Part shown: positions 56,869-64,000 of the stretch, piece after piece
Position numbering within the stretch: the first letter of the stretch is position 1
How the letters are laid out: each line of letters begins with the position of its first letter
Assembly (NCBI RefSeq): GCF_002019855.1
Contig: NZ_CM007717.1
Coordinates: forward strand, 6,271,750-6,335,749
Source of the DNA: Streptomyces antibioticus
Lineage (GTDB): Bacteria > Actinomycetota > Actinomycetes > Streptomycetales > Streptomycetaceae
DNA: 64,000 nt
Direction of reading: 5' to 3'
The notes under the pieces: generated by a model
What the model was told of the DNA's origin: nothing
Database searches by the model: none
What the model saw: only the letters and a program-made list of their open reading frames with translations
Made by a program: the position numbers and the translations under genes

Positions 56869-57207
56869 TCAGGATCGGGCGTTCTCGCCGGACTCGCTGT
56901 CGGCCACCTCGTCGGCGGACTGCTGCCGGGGGATCTCCACGGGCTCGGCGCCGGTGACCGCGACGGCGCCCGCCGCGCGCGTGCCCGGTTCCGGCTCCGT
57001 CCCTGTCTCCGTCCTTGCGGTCTCCGTCCCCGTGCCGTCCCCGGCGGGTGCCCCGGTCTCGGTCGCCTCCACTTTCGCCTCCGGTCCGTCCCCGGCGGTC
57101 ACCGCCTCCTCGGCGGCTTCCTCCGTGGCTTCCCCGGTGGCCCGTGCGGCCGCCTCCGTGGCCTTCGAAGCCTTCGACCTTCCGAAAAGTCGCTCCAAAA
57201 CGCCCAT
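56869..57207 (-). CDS. Small acidic protein, partner of the MT0933-like gene
   Basis: The 112-residue protein begins MGVLERLFGRSKASKATEAA and is then very acidic and Ala/Thr/Glu-rich, with EATEEAAEEAVTAGDG and repeated TETG motifs. It ends SESGENARS. It is transcribed just ahead of the MT0933-like gene (25 bp apart), with GGAG near ATG 57207. Its N-terminus resembles that of its neighbour (MG-[VL]-L-x-x-L), which could reflect a shared amphipathic membrane anchor. No family is recognised. It is unlikely to be a classical toxin. Confidence 0.65.
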   Translation of the reverse strand: MGVLERLFGRSKASKATEAAARATGEATEEAAEEAVTAGDGPEAKVEATETGAPAGDGTGTETARTETGTEPEPGTRAAGAVAVTGAEPVEIPRQQSADEVADSESGENARS

Positions 57208-57387
57208 ATTCACTCCATACGGTACTCGTGCGGACGAAATCCCGCGTCACCCGGTGCGCCTCGCTGCGCCACCGGGGTCACCGCCCCGCGCGCGGGTGAC
57301 GGGATCCCGCCCCGGGCAACGACACCGCACACGCACCGTCACGTAACTCGTTCGAGAGCGGTGTCCGGGGTTTGGGACACTGGTGCG

Positions 57388-58326
57388 GTGAGCAGCGCAC
57401 CCCTTGTCCCCCGCGTCATCGCCGTCGTCGGACCGACCGCGGCCGGAAAGTCCGATCTGGGCGTATTTCTGGCCCAACGGCTCGGCGGCGAGGTCGTCAA
57501 CGCCGACTCCATGCAGCTCTACCGGGGGATGGACATCGGCACCGCCAAACTGACGCCCGAGGAACGGGCCGGCGTCCCGCACCATCTGCTGGACGTCTGG
57601 GACGTCACCGTCACCGCCTCCGTCGCCGAGTACCAGCGGCTGGCCCGCGCCCGGATCGACGCCCTGCTCGCCGACGGCCGCTGGCCGATCCTCGTCGGCG
57701 GCTCCGGCCTGTACGTCCGCGGCGCCGTCGACAACCTGGAGTTCCCCGGCACCGACCCCGAGGTCCGCGCCCGGCTGGAGGAGGAGCTGACCCTGCGCGG
57801 CTCCGGCGCGCTGCACGCCCGGCTGGCCGCCGCCGACCCCGAGGCGGCGCACGCCATCCTGCCCGGCAACGGCCGCCGTATCGTCCGCGCCCTCGAAGTG
57901 ATCGAGATCACCGGCAAGCCCTTCACGGCCAATCTGCCGGGCCACGACTCGGTCTACGACACCGTGCAGATCGGTGTCGACGTGGCGCGTCCCGAACTGG
58001 ACGAGCGCATCGCACGCCGCGTGGACCGGATGTGGGACCAGGGGCTCGTGGCCGAGGTGCGCGCGCTGGAGGCGCGGGGCCTGCGCGACGGGCGCACGGC
58101 GTCCCGCGCGCTGGGCTACCAGCAGGTCCTCGCGGCCCTCGCCGGGGAGTGCACCGAGGACGAGGCGCGCGCCGAGACCGTCCGTGCCACCAAACGCTTC
58201 GCGCGCCGTCAGGATTCGTGGTTCAGGCGCGATCCGCGGGTGCACTGGTTGAGTGGGGCGGCGGCGGACCTCACGGAACTTCCGCGGCTTGCGCTGGCGT
58301 TGGTCGAACGACCGGTTACAGCCTGA
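57388..58326 (+). CDS. miaA: tRNA dimethylallyltransferase MiaA
   Basis: The 312-residue enzyme transfers dimethylallyl to A37 of tRNAs reading UNN codons. P-loop GPTAAGKSDLG (about 15-25), NADSMQLYRGMDIGTAKLTP, the HHLLDVWD segment, LVGGSGLYVRGAVD, GNGRRIVRALEVIEITGKP and the tRNA-binding ATKRFARRQDSWFRRD are present. GTG 57388 starts the family-typical N-terminus. It supplies the substrate of MiaB encoded upstream. It is followed by a membrane protein and dapF in the same direction. Confidence 0.96.
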   Translation: MSSAPLVPRVIAVVGPTAAGKSDLGVFLAQRLGGEVVNADSMQLYRGMDIGTAKLTPEERAGVPHHLLDVWDVTVTASVAEYQRLARARIDALLADGRWPILVGGSGLYVRGAVDNLEFPGTDPEVRARLEEELTLRGSGALHARLAAADPEAAHAILPGNGRRIVRALEVIEITGKPFTANLPGHDSVYDTVQIGVDVARPELDERIARRVDRMWDQGLVAEVRALEARGLRDGRTASRALGYQQVLAALAGECTEDEARAETVRATKRFARRQDSWFRRDPRVHWLSGAAADLTELPRLALALVERPVTA

Positions 58327-58434
58327 TCACGTCATGGCATCGGGACGCCCAGGCCGTCATCCGGGCCTCCGGCGCCGTGCCATCATCGAGCTTCGATCGA
58401 CCAAGTGGAGTCCGAGTTGGGAGGGCGCGTGGCG

Positions 58435-58941
58435 ATGGAGGCCGGCCCTCGTGACACCGCACCAGGTACCGAGCACCTCACCCCCGAGCCGGGGGAAGTG
58501 GAGCCCGAGGTGGTCCCCGCGACCCCGGACGTGGCGGACGACACCCAGACCGGTGCGGTGACCGACGACGGTCCCGAACCCGAGGAGATGTTCCCGGGCG
58601 GGCCCGAGGTCGAGGTCGAGCTGCGCCCGCGCGGCCGGCTCCGGATCTGGCAGCTCGCGCCCATCGTGGCCCTCTCCGCGACCGGCTCCCTGATGTTCGC
58701 CTTCCCGCTCGCCTTCGACTTCGGCGACAGCGGGGCCGTGATCGCCATGCTGGGGCTGCTGATCTGCTCCTGCGCGGCAGGCTGGGGCATGATGGCCGCG
58801 CGCCGCGTGGGTTACACGTGGCCCGGGCTGCCCCCGCGCGGCTCCGGCCGCCGCCCGGACTGGCGGGTCGTCCTCGCCTACGTCCTCCTGGTCGTCGTCG
58901 TGGCGGTACTCGCCGTCTGGCGGGTCGCCCGGCTGCGCTGA
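58435..58941 (+). CDS. Hypothetical membrane protein between miaA and dapF
   Basis: The 168-residue protein has an acidic, Pro/Glu-rich N-terminal half of about 70 residues followed by three hydrophobic helices (LAPIVALSATGSLMFAFPLA, AMLGLLICSCAAGWGMM and VLAYVLLVVVVAVLAVWRVA). GGGAGGG lies 9 nt before ATG 58435; GTG 58405 and GTG 58429 are alternative starts. Proteins of this type recur at this position in Streptomyces, with no known role. Confidence 0.7.
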   Translation: MEAGPRDTAPGTEHLTPEPGEVEPEVVPATPDVADDTQTGAVTDDGPEPEEMFPGGPEVEVELRPRGRLRIWQLAPIVALSATGSLMFAFPLAFDFGDSGAVIAMLGLLICSCAAGWGMMAARRVGYTWPGLPPRGSGRRPDWRVVLAYVLLVVVVAVLAVWRVARLR

Positions 58942-59010
58942 GCGGCACACGCGCGTGCGGGCTGTCCTGGCCCGCGTCGAGGGCCGTCCTCCGGGCCTCG
59001 CGCCGACCGG

Positions 59011-59049
59011 CGTCCCGCCCGTGACCGGACCGCCGTCCCGCCCGTGACC
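59011..59049 (+). repeat. 16-bp direct repeat upstream of dapF
   Basis: CGTCCCGCCCGTGACC occurs at 59011-59026 and again at 59034-59049, a period of 23 bp. It lies 32 bp before the dapF ATG in the 140-bp intergenic space, so it may fall in the dapF leader or promoter. Confidence 0.8.
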
Positions 59050-59081
59050 TGGCTGTCGGTGGCAGCCCGTACGATCGAGGA

Positions 59082-59951
59082 ATGAGCACGCGGATCGCCT
59101 TCCTCAAGGGTCACGGCACCGAGAACGACTTCGTGATCGTCCCGGACCCCGAGAACACCGTCGACCTGCCCCCGGCCGCCGTCGCCGCCCTGTGCGACCG
59201 CCGCGCCGGCATCGGCGGGGACGGCCTGCTGCACGTCGTGCGGTCCGCGGCCCACCCGGAGGCCCGGGAGATGGCCGCCGAGGCCGAGTGGTTCATGGAC
59301 TACCGCAACAGCGACGGCTCGATCGCCGAGATGTGCGGCAACGGCGTACGCGTCTTCGCCCGCTACCTCCAGCAGGCCGGGCTGGTCACCGAGGGCGATC
59401 TCACCGTCGCCACCCGCGGAGGCGTCAAGAGCGTCCACCTCGCCAAGGACGGGGACGTCACGGTGGGGATGGGCCGCGCCCGCCTCCCCGAGGGCGAGGT
59501 CACGGTCAGCGTCGGCGAACGGAGCTGGCCCGCGCGCAACGTGAACATGGGCAACCCGCACGCCGTCGCCTTCGTGGACGACCTCGCGCACGCGGGCGAC
59601 CTGTACTCCCCACCGCCGTTCAGCCCGGCCGCCGCGTACCCGGACGGGGTCAATGTCGAATTCGTGGTCGACCGCGGCCCCCGGCACGTCGCCCTGCGCG
59701 TGCACGAGCGCGGATCCGGCGAGACCCGCTCCTGCGGCACCGGCGCGTGTGCCGTCGCCGTCGCCACCGCCCGGCGGGACGGCGCGGACCCGGCCGTCAC
59801 CGGCACCCCGGTCACCTACACCGTGGACGTCCCCGGCGGACGGCTCGTCATCACCGAACGGCCTGACGGCGAGGTCGAGATGACCGGCCCCGCCGTGATC
59901 GTCGCCACAGGGGAGATCGACCCGGAGTGGCTGGAAACCGCCGCCCGCTGA
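59082..59951 (+). CDS. dapF: Diaminopimelate epimerase DapF
   Basis: The 289-residue PLP-independent racemase converts LL- to meso-diaminopimelate for lysine and peptidoglycan. The two catalytic cysteines are in AEMCGNGVRVFARY (C85) and RSCGTGACAVAVA (C218). The N-terminal FLKGHGTENDFVIV and the R/NP motif NMGNPHAVAFV are typical. ATG 59082. Its place near miaA is shared with mycobacteria (Rv2727c-Rv2726c). Streptomyces walls use LL-DAP in vegetative hyphae, so meso-DAP is mainly for lysine and spores (known). Confidence 0.97.
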   Translation: MSTRIAFLKGHGTENDFVIVPDPENTVDLPPAAVAALCDRRAGIGGDGLLHVVRSAAHPEAREMAAEAEWFMDYRNSDGSIAEMCGNGVRVFARYLQQAGLVTEGDLTVATRGGVKSVHLAKDGDVTVGMGRARLPEGEVTVSVGERSWPARNVNMGNPHAVAFVDDLAHAGDLYSPPPFSPAAAYPDGVNVEFVVDRGPRHVALRVHERGSGETRSCGTGACAVAVATARRDGADPAVTGTPVTYTVDVPGGRLVITERPDGEVEMTGPAVIVATGEIDPEWLETAAR

Positions 59952-60248
59952 CGGCGGCTCGGCTTCGCATCGGAGGCCCTGCGGTCCCGAGGTGCACGGA
60001 TGGCATCCTCGGGTCTCGGGCAGGGGTTCGAAATGACCGACCGTCCCCCTTCGAGTGGCGCAAAACAGTAAACCCCCGGATCGTCGCTCGAATGGGTGAT
60101 CCGTTTCACGCTGGGCGAGAGGCGGTCTGTCGCGCGTGATGGGGTCGGTAGCATCAAGCACCGGCCCGGACGGGGGACATCACCTGTCCCCTGAGCCGTG
60201 TCCGCCCTGGGACACCCCGTCCGCCGGTCCACGCAGCCGGAGGTGCCC

Positions 60249-62456
60249 ATGAGTGCGGAGGCCACGAACCCTGCGACCCCAGGCCCGGTCGTACCCGCCG
60301 TGTCCCGCAGGCGCAGCCTGCCCAGGATCGACCTGCGCCGCCTGGGCCGGGCCGCCCTGCTCGGCACCGCCTCCCGCGGCCGGCTGCCCGACGCGATCGG
60401 CCATGTCGTCGAGGCCCACCGCGCCCACCACCCCGACGCCGACCTCGAACCCCTGCGCCGCGCCTATGTGCTCGCCGAGTCCTCGCACCGCGGCCAGATG
60501 CGCAAGAGCGGCGAGCCCTACATCACCCACCCGCTCGCCGTGACCCTGATCCTGGCCGAACTCGGCGCGGAAACCACGACGTTGACGGCCTCGCTGCTGC
60601 ACGACACCGTCGAGGACACCGAGGTGACACTCGATCAGGTCGGCGAACAGTTCGGCGCCGAGGTGCGGTTCATCGTCGACGGCGTCACCAAACTGGAGAA
60701 GGTCGACTACGGCGCCGCCGCCGAGCCCGAGACCTTCCGCAAGATGCTCGTCGCCACCGGCAACGACGTCCGCGTGATGTCGATCAAACTCGCCGACCGG
60801 CTGCACAACATGCGCACCCTCGGCGTGATGCGCCCCGAGAAGCAGGCCCGCATCGCCAAGGTCACCCGTGACGTCCTCATCCCGCTCGCCGAACGCCTCG
60901 GCGTCCAGGCCCTCAAGACGGAACTGGAAGACCTCGTCTTCGCGATCCTGCACCCCGAGGAGTACGAGCACACCCGCGAACTCATCGCAGGCAACGCCTC
61001 CCAGGCCGACGACCCGCTCGCCGAGTTCGCCGACGCCATGCGCACGGTCCTGCGCGACGCCGACATCCCGGCCGAAGTCCTCATCCGGCCACGGCACTTC
61101 GTCTCCGTCCACCGCGTCTCCCGCAAACGCGGACGGCTCCGCGGCTGCGACTTCGGCCGCCTGCTCGTCCTGGTCAACGAGGACGCGGACTGTTACGGCG
61201 TCCTCGGCGAACTGCACACCTGTATGACGCCCGTCGTCTCGGAGTTCAAGGACTTCATCGCCGTCCCCAAGTTCAACCTGTACCAGTCGCTGCACACCGC
61301 CGTCGCCCGCGAGGACGGCCAGGTCGCCGAAGTCCTCATCCGCACCCACCAGATGCACAAGGTCGCCGAGGCCGGAGTCGTCGCGCTCGGCAACCCCTAC
61401 GTCGCCTCCCCGGAGGACCCGCCCCGCGATGCGGCCCCGGCCGACGAGGCGCGCGTCGACGAGCGCGTCGACCCCACCCGGCCCGGCTGGCTCTCCCGCC
61501 TCCTCGACTGGCAGGAGGCCGCGCCCGACCCCGACACCTTCTGGTCCACCCTGCGCGAGGACCTCGCCCAGGACCGCGAGATCACCGTCTTCCGCCCCGA
61601 CGGCGGCACCCTCGGCCTGCCCGACGGCGCCACCTGCGTGGACGCCGCGTACGCGCAGTACGGCGAGGACGCGCACGCGTGCATGGGCGCCCGTGTGAAC
61701 GGCCGGCTCGCGACCCTGAGCACCGTGCTGCGGGACGGCGACACCGTGCAGCTCCTGATGGGCCAGGACCCGGCCTCCGAGCCCTCCCGGGAGTGGCTGG
61801 AGCACGCCCACACCCCCGCCGCGCGCATCGCCATCCAGCGCTGGCTCGCGACCCACCCGGCGCCCGCCGAGACCGACCGCGCCGACGACTCCGCAGGCGA
61901 CGAGGCGCTCGCGGGGACCCCGTCCGAGCCGTCCGGCGCGGACGCGCAGGCTCCGGACGCCGTCGCCCCCGCCGTCCCCGGCGCCCCGGCGTCCCGGCCG
62001 GCGGCCGCGATCACCGTCGTGGACCGGCCCGACGCGAGCGTGCGGCTCGCCGGGTGCTGCACCCCCGTACCGCCCGACGAGGTCACCGGCTTCGCGGTAC
62101 GCGGCGGCGTGGTGACCGTGCACCGCGCCGAGTGCGCCGCCGTGGCGCGCATGGCGGACGCGGGGCGCGCGGCGGTCGACGTGAGCTGGGGAGACACCAC
62201 CGGCTGCCGCGTCACCCTGGTCGCTGAATCGTTCGGCCGCCCCCATCTGCTCGCCGACCTCACCGAGGCGATGGCCCTGGAGGGCGCCGAGATCGTCTCC
62301 GCGACCGTCGAACCGCCGACCCAGCAACGCGTCCGCCACACGTACACCGTCCAACTCCCCGACGCGGCCCACCTCCCCACCCTGATGCGCGCCATGCGCA
62401 ACGTCCCCGGCGTGTACGACGTCGACCGCGCCCGGCACCACGCGCCAACGGCCTGA
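60249..62456 (+). CDS. rshA: RelA/SpoT homologue RshA
   Basis: The 735-residue bifunctional-type protein has an HD hydrolase domain with SLLHDTVEDTEV (H118, D119; about 80-230) and a synthetase-like domain (about 280-385: RPRHFVSVHRVSRKRGRLRG, DFGRLLVLV, VPKFNLYQSLHTAV, AEVLIRTHQMHKVAEAGV). Next are TGS (about 445-505, ITVFRPDGGTLGLPDGATC), a Cys-containing RIS-like segment (about 595-635, RLAGCCTPVPPDEV...) and ACT (about 660-730). In S. coelicolor the gene at this position is rshA, a second (p)ppGpp enzyme beside relA. The normally invariant Gly in the N-G-Y-Q-S motif is Leu here. ATG 60249 has GGAGGTG; a 297-bp gap precedes it. Confidence 0.93.
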   Translation: MSAEATNPATPGPVVPAVSRRRSLPRIDLRRLGRAALLGTASRGRLPDAIGHVVEAHRAHHPDADLEPLRRAYVLAESSHRGQMRKSGEPYITHPLAVTLILAELGAETTTLTASLLHDTVEDTEVTLDQVGEQFGAEVRFIVDGVTKLEKVDYGAAAEPETFRKMLVATGNDVRVMSIKLADRLHNMRTLGVMRPEKQARIAKVTRDVLIPLAERLGVQALKTELEDLVFAILHPEEYEHTRELIAGNASQADDPLAEFADAMRTVLRDADIPAEVLIRPRHFVSVHRVSRKRGRLRGCDFGRLLVLVNEDADCYGVLGELHTCMTPVVSEFKDFIAVPKFNLYQSLHTAVAREDGQVAEVLIRTHQMHKVAEAGVVALGNPYVASPEDPPRDAAPADEARVDERVDPTRPGWLSRLLDWQEAAPDPDTFWSTLREDLAQDREITVFRPDGGTLGLPDGATCVDAAYAQYGEDAHACMGARVNGRLATLSTVLRDGDTVQLLMGQDPASEPSREWLEHAHTPAARIAIQRWLATHPAPAETDRADDSAGDEALAGTPSEPSGADAQAPDAVAPAVPGAPASRPAAAITVVDRPDASVRLAGCCTPVPPDEVTGFAVRGGVVTVHRAECAAVARMADAGRAAVDVSWGDTTGCRVTLVAESFGRPHLLADLTEAMALEGAEIVSATVEPPTQQRVRHTYTVQLPDAAHLPTLMRAMRNVPGVYDVDRARHHAPTA

Positions 62457-62597
62457 GCGGGCCTTTCCCGCCGACGTACGGCTCAGGCGCCCGCGTCCTG
62501 GCGCCCACGTCACCGCACACGCGCGTGCGCAACCCGTTCGGGTGGGCCGGGCGCGCGCCGCCGCCGTGGGGCACAGACGCGCTGGTAGCGGTGGTGC

Positions 62598-64000
62598 ATG
62601 CCGCTCACCCTCCGCCACGCGTCGTCCCGCCGCCTTCTGCCCTTCGCCGGTTTCCGTTCTTTTGCCGGTCCCCGTGCTTTTGGCGGTCCCCGTGTCCGCC
62701 CCCGCCCGGCGACCTCCCGTCGGCTGAAGTCCGCGCTGCTCGCCTCGGCCGTCTCCGTCTGTCTCGTCGCCGCGAGCGCCCCGGCGGCCCCGCTGGGCGT
62801 CGGCGACCGCCTCTACCCGTATCTGGGCAACCCGGGGTACGACGTGGCGTCGTACGACCTCTCCTTCACCTATCCGGGCAGCAACACCGAGCCACTCCGG
62901 GCCGTCACCACCATCGACGCCTGGACGACGACCGCCCTGGAGCGGATCAACCTCGACTTCGCCCACGGCGCGGTGGAATCGGTCGAGGTCGACGGCGAGC
63001 CCGCCGCCTTCGCCAGCGCCGGCGACGATCTGGTCGTCACCCCGCGCGACCCGCTGGCGACGGGCAGTTGGACGCGCGTCACCGTGCGGCACACCAGCGA
63101 TCCGGTGGGCGCCGACGGCAGGGACGGCGGCTGGGTGCGCACCGCGGACGGCCTCGCCATGGCCAACCAGGCCGACGCCGCCCACCTGGTCTTCCCCTGC
63201 AACGACCACCCCTCCGACAAGGCGCTCTTCACCATCCGGGTCACCGCCCCCGACGGCTACACCGCCGTCGCCAACGGGCTGCCGGCCGGTGTCGACCGGG
63301 AGGGCGGCTCGACCACCTGGACGTACCGCACGCAGCACCCCATGGCCACCGAACTCACCCAGGTGTCCATCGGCCGCTCCAGCGTCGTCCACCGCGAGGG
63401 ACCGCACGCGCTGCCCATCCGCGACGTGGTCCCCACCAAGGACCGCGAGCTGCTCGAACCCTGGCTGAAGAAGACCCCCGACCAGATCGCCTGGATGGAG
63501 AGCAAGGTCGGCCCCTACCCCTTCGAGACCTACGGCGTCCTCATGGCCGAGGCGACCACCGGCTTCGAACTGGAGACACAGACCCTCTCCCTCTTCGAGA
63601 AGGACCTGTTCACCGAGCCCGGCTACCCCGAGTGGTACATCGAGTCGATCATGGTGCACGAGCTGTCCCACCAGTGGTTCGGCGACAGCGTCAGCCCGCG
63701 CACCTGGTCCGACGTCTGGCTCAACGAGGGCCACGCCACCTGGTACGAGGCCCTCTACGCGGAGGAGAAGGCGGGCCGCACCCTGGAGGCGCGCATGAAG
63801 GCGGCGTACGGCGCGTCCGACCGCTGGCGCGCCGCCGGCGGACCTCCCGCGCTCCCCAAGCCGCCGCAGGCCGGCCAGAAGATCGGGATCTTCCGCCCCA
63901 ACATCTACGACGGCGCGGCCCTCGTCCTGTTCGCCCTGCGCGAGGAGATCGGCACCCGCTCCTTCGAGCAGCTCGAACGCGCCTGGGTCCAGGAACACCG
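62598..64000 (+). CDS. M1-family zinc aminopeptidase, 5' part (cut by window end)
   Basis: The first 467 residues are present. The N-terminus is long and Arg-rich with a hydrophobic stretch (LLASAVSVCLVAASAPAAP, residues 48-66), suggesting a secreted or anchored protein. The N-terminal beta domain (VASYDLSFTYPGSNTEPLRA, VFPCNDHPSDKALFTIRVTA) precedes the gluzincin core. The zinc motif is HELSH (H354, H358, catalytic E355) and the third ligand is E377 in NEGHATWYE, exactly 18 residues after the second His. The GAMEN-like exopeptidase motif is replaced by TTGFELETQ, so substrate preference may differ. ATG 62598 is the only sound start. Confidence 0.92.
   Translation, partial: MPLTLRHASSRRLLPFAGFRSFAGPRAFGGPRVRPRPATSRRLKSALLASAVSVCLVAASAPAAPLGVGDRLYPYLGNPGYDVASYDLSFTYPGSNTEPLRAVTTIDAWTTTALERINLDFAHGAVESVEVDGEPAAFASAGDDLVVTPRDPLATGSWTRVTVRHTSDPVGADGRDGGWVRTADGLAMANQADAAHLVFPCNDHPSDKALFTIRVTAPDGYTAVANGLPAGVDREGGSTTWTYRTQHPMATELTQVSIGRSSVVHREGPHALPIRDVVPTKDRELLEPWLKKTPDQIAWMESKVGPYPFETYGVLMAEATTGFELETQTLSLFEKDLFTEPGYPEWYIESIMVHELSHQWFGDSVSPRTWSDVWLNEGHATWYEALYAEEKAGRTLEARMKAAYGASDRWRAAGGPPALPKPPQAGQKIGIFRPNIYDGAALVLFALREEIGTRSFEQLERAWVQEH

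Noticed and set aside
56571..57207. Type II toxin-antitoxin module
   Set aside because: One partner has an antitoxin family label but the other is an acidic low-complexity protein with no toxin fold, so a TA call is unsupported.
60180..63998. 1272-codon open frame on the - strand opposite rshA and the M1 peptidase
   Set aside because: It is the complement of two well-supported genes; composition is Gly/Val/Asp/Ala-rich with no motifs, as expected from third-position GC bias.

Overview
The window is a contiguous piece of a high-GC actinobacterial chromosome, almost certainly Streptomyces. Third codon positions are strongly G/C-biased, GTG starts are frequent, and the gene order follows the S. 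coelicolor core between an rRNA operon and the dapF/rshA region. Family assignments and S. coelicolor comparisons come from memory of the families and their gene order; no search was run.

Layout. 1-1292: 3' part of 23S rRNA, 5S rRNA and the operon terminator, followed by a reduced DegT-type aminotransferase remnant and tRNA-Thr(GGT). 2229-11588: osmoadaptation locus osaC / osaA-osaB. 11773-19046: ftsK, a RodZ-like membrane HTH protein, then the coupled string rimO-pgsA-cinA and clgR. 19265-29349: a small Ala/Gly-rich protein, SDR, nei2-lhr repair pair, an AraC regulator with azlCD amino-acid exporter genes, and an uncharacterised toroid-like protein. 29429-33948: DUF3046, AI-2E-type permease, a membrane protein, and recA-recX with an SOS operator. 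34001-36967: rhodanese and cysteine dioxygenase behind a cysteine-rich leader peptide, and an FAD monooxygenase. 37143-42937: gluABCD glutamate ABC transporter divergent from the gluR-gluK two-component system. 42968-51482: TAXI binding protein, MazG-like protein, unknown lipoprotein, KhtTU-like K+/H+ antiporter, a NarL-type two-component pair and an aminotransferase. 51531-53944: TetR repressor divergent from a beta-hydroxyacid dehydrogenase and PP2C phosphatase, with two matching palindromic operators between them. 54010-64000: miaB, a LigB-like protein, two small charged proteins, miaA, a membrane protein, dapF, rshA and the start of an M1 aminopeptidase cut by the window end.

Most of the window is conserved chromosomal core: translation and tRNA modification (rimO, miaA, miaB), DNA repair (recA, recX, nei2, lhr), envelope and lysine precursors (pgsA, dapF), stringent response (rshA) and proteolysis control (clgR). 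The less explained material is regulatory. It comprises a 15-codon Cys leader ORF before the cysteine-catabolism pair, paired TetR-type operators, inverted repeats in the glu and monooxygenase promoters, and a recurring pattern of short (16-26 bp) tandem duplications at gene edges. No prophage, IS element, CRISPR array or biosynthetic cluster is visible. The nearest thing to an undescribed system is the leader-controlled cysteine dioxygenase-rhodanese unit at 34001-35194.
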